From Pedobacter terrae (lineage in GTDB: Bacteria > Bacteroidota > Bacteroidia > Sphingobacteriales > Sphingobacteriaceae), in assembly GCF_900100705.1 (NCBI RefSeq), contig NZ_FNCH01000027.1:1-63813 (forward strand): 63,813 nt of DNA, given 5' to 3'. Below, one piece after another: positions 25,731 to 33,174 of this stretch. The notes under the pieces are model-generated. The model did no database searches. It was not told where the DNA came from and saw only the letters and a list, made by a program, of their open reading frames with translations. The translations under genes and the position numbers were made by a program. Numbering within the stretch: the first letter of the stretch is position 1; every line of letters begins with the position of its first letter.

Positions 25731-26657
25731 ATGAACAAGTTTATATCGGTATTTATACTTCATTTTTTGATTATTTTTTCCGTAGCTGCACAGCAGTTGC
25801 CTAAAAAGGCTAACTCCTATCACGGAATTTTATTAACGCAATTAACCGAAGTTAGATCTGAGCAAGGCAATGAAAAAGATACCACAAGGATATTATATAT
25901 TCAAAACAGTTCAAAAGATAGCCTTTTTGTATATAAATTTGCTGAAGGTGTAATCTCCGAAGCTACTGCATATTTTTTAACAAGTAGTAGCAAAGGCCTT
26001 TATTTAATCGCTAAGTCTATATTAGGTAACGCGGATACCCTCAATAAGCTGCAAATTAAATTTTCTGATGCCAAACATTTTATGCTCATTAATCAACAGG
26101 ATAAATATCTGTTATATCCGAAAATTTACGCATCGGTTAAACAGGAAATAAACGCTAAACATACTATTGTTGGTTTATTTAATCTTTTAGAAGATTATCT
26201 GGAAGATTATTCTATTCGTGATGTTTATCCGGTCTTATTATCTGAGGATCGGGCAAGATGGGGTAAAACTATTCAGCAAGCAACGGTTACCACACAACGG
26301 AACCAATCAGATTTTAAGGATACCTGGGAATACAAATATCAGTATAATAGCCAGGGCAAACTTGCATCGGTTAAAGCTAAATCAGCAGAGGAAACGCATT
26401 TTAGTAAGAAAATGAGTTATATCAACTCCGGCACAATCAAAATGGATATTTACCGGAATAATGAAGATCGTCAGACTATATCAAGAAAGGCCATCTATAG
26501 TCCATTAAGTAATAATCAGCTTAACCTAACCGATCAAATTGAAGAAACAGGTCAAAACAAAGAAACATTACTGATTACAAAAATCAAAAAAAGAAATATA
26601 GGAAAAGTAAAATCTTTATACCTATCTCCGTTGGAGGTAAAGAAGTTACTAAGATAG
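25731..26657 (+). CDS. Exported putative immunity protein for the hydrolase-like effector
   Basis: This 308-aa protein has a standard signal peptide (MNKFISVFILHFLIIFSVAAQ) and should be periplasmic. It starts 3 bp after the preceding candidate effector stop, so the two are almost surely cotranscribed. The mature part is alpha/beta, with EYKYQYNSQGKLASVKAKS resembling short beta repeats. No family is recognised. The periplasmic location fits protection against a peptidoglycan-cutting enzyme. A degraded copy of the 3' end of a related gene lies at 17666-17757. Confidence 0.5.
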   Translation: MNKFISVFILHFLIIFSVAAQQLPKKANSYHGILLTQLTEVRSEQGNEKDTTRILYIQNSSKDSLFVYKFAEGVISEATAYFLTSSSKGLYLIAKSILGNADTLNKLQIKFSDAKHFMLINQQDKYLLYPKIYASVKQEINAKHTIVGLFNLLEDYLEDYSIRDVYPVLLSEDRARWGKTIQQATVTTQRNQSDFKDTWEYKYQYNSQGKLASVKAKSAEETHFSKKMSYINSGTIKMDIYRNNEDRQTISRKAIYSPLSNNQLNLTDQIEETGQNKETLLITKIKKRNIGKVKSLYLSPLEVKKLLR

Positions 26658-26863
26658 TTAAATGAACGTTAACGATTCGATTTAAATGATCTATATAGCA
26701 GCTCGTTTATACGGCTTAAAAAAAATCATATCACACAATTAGAAATAGAAAGTAGCAATTAATTTTTTAGGCTTAGCTTGGAAAATGCAATTTTGAAGCG
26801 TAAAAATTTTTAAGTAGCTATCCCACGTTTCTATGAAGCACATTTATAATTTTAATACAGGAA

Positions 26864-27826
26864 ATGATGAATAGGTTGATAAAATTGATTGCATTAGGGA
26901 TTTATATAGGTTTAGAATGTTGTGCACAGAACAAAAAAACTACAGCAGCTGAAAATAAAATCGTGGGAAAAACAGGATATCAAACGGAAGGTGTTTTATT
27001 TAAATTAAAGCATGAGCATTTAGACTGTTCCTACGAAATATTATTGAATGACATGCTGATAGTTACTTATTTTGGATTAGGTGAAGGATCGGGTTTAACG
27101 GTAGAGCTCAACCAGTATATTTTGAAGCCTGGAAAACAGGAAATAATAATAAAAATGTTTCCTGCAAAAAAAGAGGAAAACCTTTTTGTCTCATCTCTTT
27201 CTAAGAACTCCTTTGTTAAAATAGATATTACAAAAAACAAGGAGCCGATGACTATGCTCGATCAGCTAAATGCTAAAGGTAAAGGAAACGAATATAAGTG
27301 GGAAACATTAGTATATAAAACACCTCAATTAGAGAAGCCTATGCCATATTCAGAATATAAAACTTCATTTGAAGTAGATGCTAAAGACGTTAATTGGAAA
27401 ATTGTGGGGTGGAGTAAAAGTAAAAAATTAAGCAATGATCCAAATATCCGTAAAGAAGTTGATGAGTTTTATGACAATTACAAAAAGGTATTGGAAGAAG
27501 GCAATCAAAATAAATTTCTTTCATTAGTTAGAAATACAATTTATGAAGAAGCAGCATCAAAACCCTGGAATAAGGAAATTGAAAATCAGCTTACCAAGAA
27601 TATGAGCGATTATGCCGTTGAGAAAAGAAATTTTATATATCCATGTAAGAAAGCAGCGTTGAAATTTTTTGGAAATGGGAGAGTGGTAACTTTAGTGTGT
27701 GCAGATACACTTACTTTAGGATATTCTCCGCTGATTTCTAAGAATGCTAAAAATATGATGCCCAAATCACACACCTTCTATCTGCATAAACCCGAAGGTA
27801 GCGATAAACTCGAAATTATCAGGTGA
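26864..27826 (+). CDS. Exported immunity-like protein, paralogue of the 22636-23418 product
   Basis: The 320-aa protein has a hydrophobic N-terminus (MMNRLIKLIALGIYIGLECCAQN) that looks like a signal peptide, possibly with a poor lipobox. It shares a central WKIVGWSKSKKL and the C-terminal KPEGSDKLEIIR with the protein at 22636-23418, which has LIGWSDASII and LPKGNTGFEIIR. The two are a divergent paralogue pair inside the island. There is no adjacent toxin. I infer an envelope protein of immunity type; a different function in cell-envelope maintenance is not excluded. Confidence 0.45.
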   Translation: MMNRLIKLIALGIYIGLECCAQNKKTTAAENKIVGKTGYQTEGVLFKLKHEHLDCSYEILLNDMLIVTYFGLGEGSGLTVELNQYILKPGKQEIIIKMFPAKKEENLFVSSLSKNSFVKIDITKNKEPMTMLDQLNAKGKGNEYKWETLVYKTPQLEKPMPYSEYKTSFEVDAKDVNWKIVGWSKSKKLSNDPNIRKEVDEFYDNYKKVLEEGNQNKFLSLVRNTIYEEAASKPWNKEIENQLTKNMSDYAVEKRNFIYPCKKAALKFFGNGRVVTLVCADTLTLGYSPLISKNAKNMMPKSHTFYLHKPEGSDKLEIIR

Positions 27827-27945
27827 TAAAAGAAAGTTTGTTTTATCTTTTTCTTAAAATAGGTCCTTAACTTTTATTTCTGGTATCGAACTTAAATAAT
27901 AAGACTTTGGAAGTACTTTTAATCAGATAATTTATATTGTAAGAT

Positions 27946-28407
27946 ATGTTTTATAAAATCTATTTAGAAAATAACGATCTGATTATTGAAACATTCTTTT
28001 TAAAGGAAAAAATTGCTATTGATTCAATTGATGACATCATTATTTTCTATAATCGAAGTTTTAATAAGCATAAACTATTTACTTACTTTAATAAACCAGT
28101 ACAATATGAACTAACCAGAAAATCCTGGTTTTATCAAATGTTATTTCAAATATTTTTAGTTTTTAATACAGAAAAGTTTAGAATTTACCGGGTTTATGAA
28201 AACGAAATCATTACCCTAATGTTCAGCTTGTTAAAGTCGTACCTTCCTACACTCATTGAAACCAAAGATCTGGATTTAGCCCATAGTTTTATATGGATGA
28301 CTGAGGATGAGGGTGGTCACTTTAAGCAAACCAAACTTGTTTATAGTAGGGAAGGCTTAGGTTTAAAAGGAGTAATGTTGAAGCATAAGATATTGATGCA
28401 GAAATAG
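27946..28407 (+). CDS. Unrecognised 153-aa protein at the island edge
   Basis: This small protein is rich in F, I, L and K, with no clear signal peptide. It begins MFYKIYLENNDLIIETFFL, has an amphipathic middle (SWFYQMLFQIFLVFNTEKF) and a C-terminal part with HSFIWMTEDEGGHFK. I do not recognise a family. It could be a cytoplasmic immunity or regulatory protein; it is the last A+T-rich gene before the conserved hut region. Its stop directly abuts the stop of the convergent lysR gene. Confidence 0.5.
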   Translation: MFYKIYLENNDLIIETFFLKEKIAIDSIDDIIIFYNRSFNKHKLFTYFNKPVQYELTRKSWFYQMLFQIFLVFNTEKFRIYRVYENEIITLMFSLLKSYLPTLIETKDLDLAHSFIWMTEDEGGHFKQTKLVYSREGLGLKGVMLKHKILMQK

Positions 28408-29301
28408 CTAAGTATTATCTTTCAACAGCAACCTAATCACATTTTTTAGTGCAGGATTCCGGTTAGATTCCTTCCAGATCATATACAGTTCCGTTCGTTG
28501 CGGAATATGGGTAAGCTCTACAAACTTTACATTTTCCTGGTAGCCATATTGCAAGCCTGTAGGTACAATGGCGATGCCTAAGCCTTCCTCCACCAATTTA
28601 TAAATGGTGAGCGCATTAACAGATTTATGATAGGTTTTGGGTTTAAAGCCATGATCCTCACAAATGCTCATCATCAGGTCATAATAAAACGGACTGTCAT
28701 CACTGGAGAAAAAAATAAAAGGTTCGTCGCCCAGTTTTTTTACTGCTTCAAAACTGGCTTTTTTCATCGGATGGCTTTTGGGCAATACCAGCGAAAAGGT
28801 ATCCTGATGGATCATGTGTTTAGAAATACCAGGATTAAACTGCTGTATCCTCACAAAACCGATATCAAGCATATCTTTTTCTAACAACTCGATCTGTAGC
28901 TTGTTGGGCATTTCATCCAGATTGGTGCTGATCTTCGGAAAATCTTTGTTCAGTTTAAAAATGACTTCCGGTACGATTTTCTGTGCTGCGGAGCCTAAAA
29001 AGCCGATGCGGAGTTCGCCCTGTTTACCCTCATTAATATTGCTGATCTGTTTTTTAATATTTTCGATATGGCTGAACAAAAAATCCACTTCATCTTTAAG
29101 GTAGAGGCCAGCTTCGGTGAGTGTTACTTTTTTCTTATTCCGATCGAAGAGGGGCGCATTGAAAATTTCTTCCATCTGCTTAATCTGCCGGCTCAGTCCG
29201 GGTTGTGAAATAAATAAGCGGTCTGCAGCTTTTCTAAACTTCAGTTCCTCTGCTAAAACCTGAAAATATTTTAAATGCCTAAGCTCTATCTGATAACCCA
29301 T
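28408..29301 (-). CDS. LysR-family transcriptional regulator next to hut genes
   Basis: The 297-aa protein has an N-terminal LysR winged helix-turn-helix (residues about 5-65, LRHLKYFQVLAEELKFRKAA, DRLFISQPGLSRQIKQMEE) and a C-terminal substrate-binding domain with GELRIGFLGSAAQKIVPEV. It is divergent from hutH with a 76-bp gap, the usual arrangement for a LysR regulator and its target. It probably controls histidine utilisation in response to a pathway metabolite such as urocanate. That is inferred from position; the classical Hut repressor HutC is GntR-type. Confidence 0.82.
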   Translation of the reverse strand: MGYQIELRHLKYFQVLAEELKFRKAADRLFISQPGLSRQIKQMEEIFNAPLFDRNKKKVTLTEAGLYLKDEVDFLFSHIENIKKQISNINEGKQGELRIGFLGSAAQKIVPEVIFKLNKDFPKISTNLDEMPNKLQIELLEKDMLDIGFVRIQQFNPGISKHMIHQDTFSLVLPKSHPMKKASFEAVKKLGDEPFIFFSSDDSPFYYDLMMSICEDHGFKPKTYHKSVNALTIYKLVEEGLGIAIVPTGLQYGYQENVKFVELTHIPQRTELYMIWKESNRNPALKNVIRLLLKDNT

Positions 29302-29326
29302 GGTTATTAAATGATGATGTAATTGG

Positions 29327-29360
29327 TATTTATAGCTATCAAATATAGGGCTTATTTTTG
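29327..29360 (+). promoter_or_regulatory. Possible hutH promoter and LysR operator
   Basis: TATTTTTG at 29353-29360 fits the Bacteroidota -7 consensus TAnnTTTG and lies 17 bp upstream of the hutH ATG. Just upstream, TATTTATAGCTATCAAATA (29327-29345) is a near-palindrome of the size bound by LysR proteins. No clear -33 TTTG is seen at the usual spacing. Confidence 0.4.
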
Positions 29361-29377
29361 TTTAAAACCTTCATCAC

Positions 29378-30913
29378 ATGAGCGCACAACAGATTTTTAA
29401 GTATGGAACTGATCATTTAACCGCTAAATTGGCTTTGGCCATTGGTAATGGCGAAGTGAAAGGGATATTAAGCGAAAGTACAAGGGAGAAAGTGCTAGAA
29501 AGTAGCAAGGTGGTAGAACGGATTGCGGTTTCGGGTAAGGCTGTTTATGGAATCAATACGGGCTTTGGTCCGCTTTGTACTTCCATGATCTCGGCTGTTG
29601 ATACCCGGAAACTGCAGGAGAACATTTTAAAAAGCCATGCTGTTGGTGTCGGTAAGCCAATAGATAGTGAAATATCAAAACTGATGCTGGTGTTGAAACT
29701 ACAAGCATTGGCACAGGGCTTTTCAGGCATTAAAATCGAAACGCTCGACCGAATGATCTGGTTTTTGGAAATAGGTGCTACTCCGGTTGTGCCTAAACAA
29801 GGCTCTGTCGGTGCTTCTGGCGATCTTGCTCCGCTTTCTCACCTGTTTTTGCCATTAATTGGCTTGGGTAAGGTTCATTATAAAGGCAAAGTTATCGCTA
29901 CAGCTGAACTTTTAAAAGAGTACCAGATGGAATCTTTGCAATTGGGGCCAAAAGAAGGTCTGGCTTTAATTAATGGAACGCAGTTTATCGCTGCGCATGC
30001 CGTTAAGGTAGTACAACGTTTGGAAAATGTACTTTCATCTGCCGATATTATCGCTGCATTGATGATTGAAGGCTTACAGGGATCAGAAAAACCTTTTCAT
30101 GCAGCGCTCCACCAACTGCGGCCATACCCTGCAAATATTGCTGTGGCAGAACAGGTGCGTAAACTATTGGAGGGCTCTGAAATTATGAAATCGCATGCCG
30201 ACTGCGCTAAAGTACAAGATCCGTATTCTTTGAGATGCATTCCGCAGGTGCACGGCGCTTCCAGAACAGCCTGGTTGCATTTAAAAGAAGTTTTAGAAAT
30301 TGAACTGAATTCAGTAACCGATAACCCAGTGATATTTAATGATGATCTAACCGTTAGCGGCGGCAATTTTCACGGTCAGCCATTGGCTTTACCGCTTGAT
30401 TACGCCTGTTTGGCGGCATCCGAAATCGGGAATATAAGCGATCGCAGGATTTATCTATCCTTAGAGGGTAATACCCCCGGTGTGCCGAAATTGCTAATGA
30501 AAGAAACCGGATTAAATTCAGGTTTCATGATTGTTCAATATACATCAGCAGCACTGGCCAGCGAGAATAAGGGTTTTTGTTTCCCGGCCAGTGCCGATAG
30601 CATCCCCACTTCTTTAGGTCAGGAAGACCATGTAAGCATGGGCTCCATTAGTGGACGTAAAGCACTTCAGGTGATTGAAAACGTAGAGAAAATTCTAGGG
30701 ATCGAACTATTTTGTGCCGCACAGGCGGTTGATTATCATCATCCATTAAAACCTGGTAAAATATTGACTGCCGTACATGATTTTGTCCGGAGTGAAATTG
30801 ACCACTTTGAAGAAGACCAGATTATGTACGATAGGATGGAAAACGCCATCGAAATGGTAAAGAAAGGTAAGATTGTAGCCGTTGCCGGCAAAGCAGCGTT
30901 GGCATTAAATTAA
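29378..30913 (+). CDS. hutH: Histidine ammonia-lyase
   Basis: This 511-aa enzyme deaminates L-histidine to trans-urocanate and ammonia in the cytosol. The MIO cofactor triad Ala146-Ser147-Gly148 lies in GSVGASGDLAPLSHL, and the active-site loop YGINTGFG is at 57-64. Other family motifs are NGTQFIAAHAV and SVTDNPVIF. The length is normal for HutH. hutU follows 18 bp downstream, so the two form an operon. hutI and hutG are not in the window. Confidence 0.96.
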   Translation: MSAQQIFKYGTDHLTAKLALAIGNGEVKGILSESTREKVLESSKVVERIAVSGKAVYGINTGFGPLCTSMISAVDTRKLQENILKSHAVGVGKPIDSEISKLMLVLKLQALAQGFSGIKIETLDRMIWFLEIGATPVVPKQGSVGASGDLAPLSHLFLPLIGLGKVHYKGKVIATAELLKEYQMESLQLGPKEGLALINGTQFIAAHAVKVVQRLENVLSSADIIAALMIEGLQGSEKPFHAALHQLRPYPANIAVAEQVRKLLEGSEIMKSHADCAKVQDPYSLRCIPQVHGASRTAWLHLKEVLEIELNSVTDNPVIFNDDLTVSGGNFHGQPLALPLDYACLAASEIGNISDRRIYLSLEGNTPGVPKLLMKETGLNSGFMIVQYTSAALASENKGFCFPASADSIPTSLGQEDHVSMGSISGRKALQVIENVEKILGIELFCAAQAVDYHHPLKPGKILTAVHDFVRSEIDHFEEDQIMYDRMENAIEMVKKGKIVAVAGKAALALN

Positions 30914-30931
30914 GAATTTAATTTTCAGATT

Positions 30932-32938
30932 ATGAATTTTAAAGCACAGGTACAGGCAGGCATTCCTTCAATATTGCCTGCAAAAAAAGATAGAAATCCC
31001 ATGTTGAACCACGTGCCGGTAAGAAGAGCAGTATTAAATGCTGAGGAGAAGAAACTGAGCATCAAAAATGCTTTACGTTATTTTCCAAAAGCATGGCATC
31101 TGGAATTGGCGAAAGAATTTTTGACTGAATTGGAAAATTACGGACATATTTACATGTACCGTTTTATGCCTGATTATGCCATTTATGCAAGGCCGATAAA
31201 CGAATACCCATGTTGTACACCACATGCGGCGGCGATTATGCTCATGATCCAAAACAATCTGGATCCGGCTATAGCGCAGCATCCCGAAGAGTTGATTACT
31301 TATGGCGGTAATGGCAGCGTGTTTCAGAATTGGGCACAATATCTTGTAACCATGCAGTACCTTGCTACGATGACCGATCAGCAAACGCTGAATATCTACA
31401 GCGGGCATCCGCAAGGATTATTTCCCTCAAATGCTGCGGCACCGAGACTTGTGGTTACCAATGGCATGATGATCCCTAATTATTCCTCGCCAGAAGATCT
31501 TGAAAAATTTAATGCTTTAGGCGTAACCCAATATGGGCAAATGACAGCAGGTTCGTATATGTATATCGGTCCTCAGGGTATTGTTCATGGAACAGCCATT
31601 ACTTTAATGAATGCTTTCCGTAAAAAAGGGTTTTATGGGAAAGCTGTTGCCGGTAAAATCTTTCTAACAGCCGGCTTGGGCGGTATGAGTGGCGCACAAA
31701 CCAAAGCAGGAAACATTGTAGGCTGTATTACGGTGTGTGCCGAAGTGAATCCAAAGGCTGCAATCAAGAGGCATGAACAAGGATGGGTAGATGAACTTGT
31801 AGAGAATTTAGACGAACTGGTAAAAAGGGTTTTACTGGCCCAAAATGAAAAACAAACGGTTTCATTGGCCTACATTGGTAATGTGGTTGACGTTTGGGAA
31901 CGTTTTGACCGGGAAAATATTGAAGTGACGATTGGTTCCGACCAAACTTCTCTGCATAACCCATATGCTGGGGGCTATTATCCGGTAGGTTTGGGCTTTG
32001 TAGAGGCTAATGGAATGATGGCCAATGCGCCTGACAAGTTTAAATTTCACGTACGGGAATCATTAAAAAGGCAGGCAATAAGTATTAACCATCATACTGC
32101 TAAGGGGACTTATTTTTTCGATTATGGAAATGCCTTTTTGTTGGAATGCAGTAGGGCAGATGCCGATGTAATGGGGCCAAATGGAATAGATTTTAGATAC
32201 CCTTCTTATGTAGAAGATATTTTAGGTCCGCTATGTTTCGATTATGGCTTTGGTCCATTTAGATGGGTTTGTGCCTCGGGCGATGAAAAGGATATTGATT
32301 CAACTGATCGCATGGCGAAAGAAGTGATGGAAGAAATAAAACTTACCTCACCTTCAGAAATACAACAGCAATTGCAGGATAATATTAATTGGATTAGTGC
32401 TGCAAAAGAAAACAGATTGGTTGTGGGTTCAAAAGCCCGGATTTTATATGCAGATGCTGAAGGAAGGACAAAAATTGCTTTAAGATTTAATGAGGCTATT
32501 AAAAAAGGAGAATTATTGGGGCCAGTGATACTGGGAAGGGACCACCACGATGTAAGCGGAACGGATTCGCCTTTTAGAGAAACCAGCAATATTTATGATG
32601 GCAGCAGGTTTACCGCCGATATGGCCATTCATAACGTGATTGGTGATAGCTTTAGGGGTGCAACCTGGGTTTCGATCCATAATGGTGGTGGTGTAGGCTG
32701 GGGCGAAGTAATAAACGGTGGTTTCGGATTGCTGTTGGATGGAACGGAACAGGCGGCAGAAAAATTGCAAAACATGCTTTTTTATGATGTAAACAATGGA
32801 ATTGCCAGAAGGAGCTGGGCCCGAAATAAGGAAGCGCGCTTTGCTATTGAACGGGAGATGGCACGTACGGGTAATTTGAAAGTTACGCTCCCAAATTTGG
32901 TTGATGAAAAATTATTAAATGATTTGGGCTTGGGCTAG
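30932..32938 (+). CDS. hutU: Urocanate hydratase (long form)
   Basis: The 668-aa product converts urocanate to imidazolone propionate using tightly bound NAD+ as electrophile. The family motif FGPFRWVCASGDEKD contains the conserved cysteine, here residue 447. GLGGMSGAQTKAGNI is the NAD-binding region, and IHNGGGVGWGEVINGGFG is near the C-terminus. At 668 residues it belongs to the long form seen in Bacteroidota and eukaryotes, against about 555 for the proteobacterial form. It is cotranscribed with hutH. Confidence 0.95.
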   Translation: MNFKAQVQAGIPSILPAKKDRNPMLNHVPVRRAVLNAEEKKLSIKNALRYFPKAWHLELAKEFLTELENYGHIYMYRFMPDYAIYARPINEYPCCTPHAAAIMLMIQNNLDPAIAQHPEELITYGGNGSVFQNWAQYLVTMQYLATMTDQQTLNIYSGHPQGLFPSNAAAPRLVVTNGMMIPNYSSPEDLEKFNALGVTQYGQMTAGSYMYIGPQGIVHGTAITLMNAFRKKGFYGKAVAGKIFLTAGLGGMSGAQTKAGNIVGCITVCAEVNPKAAIKRHEQGWVDELVENLDELVKRVLLAQNEKQTVSLAYIGNVVDVWERFDRENIEVTIGSDQTSLHNPYAGGYYPVGLGFVEANGMMANAPDKFKFHVRESLKRQAISINHHTAKGTYFFDYGNAFLLECSRADADVMGPNGIDFRYPSYVEDILGPLCFDYGFGPFRWVCASGDEKDIDSTDRMAKEVMEEIKLTSPSEIQQQLQDNINWISAAKENRLVVGSKARILYADAEGRTKIALRFNEAIKKGELLGPVILGRDHHDVSGTDSPFRETSNIYDGSRFTADMAIHNVIGDSFRGATWVSIHNGGGVGWGEVINGGFGLLLDGTEQAAEKLQNMLFYDVNNGIARRSWARNKEARFAIEREMARTGNLKVTLPNLVDEKLLNDLGLG

Positions 32939-32954
32939 CTGTTGACGCCGTCTG

Positions 32955-33160
32955 CCTTATGCTGTCAGGCTGAACGTAGTGAAGAATCTTTGCCTAGAGA
33001 GAAAGATGCTTCGTTTCACTACCATTAACAGAATCTACTAGTCCGGTCGTCATCCGAGAGCCATCGGATCTCACGCATGCGCGAACCACGTAGGAGTGCT
33101 CAGTGAAGCTAATCTTAAAGCGCCTGCATTAAGATTCCCAATTAAGGGAATGACGATTTC
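32955..33160. repeat. Intergenic dispersed-repeat debris between hutU and the kinase gene
   Basis: This stretch contains fragments of the dispersed Bacteroidota hairpin family (CTGTCAGGCTGAACGTAGTG, then AAGAATCTTTGC), and further on GTCATCCGAGAGCCATCGG and GGGAATGACGA. Similar fragments occur near 43143, 57704 and 63640. No coding potential is apparent, and no separate terminator is resolved for either of the two convergent genes. Confidence 0.4.
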
Positions 33161-33174
33161 TTTAGGGATCTTAC

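Noticed and set aside
28627..29104. Plus-strand open frames opposite the LysR gene
   Set aside because: Shadows of the conserved LysR reading frame.
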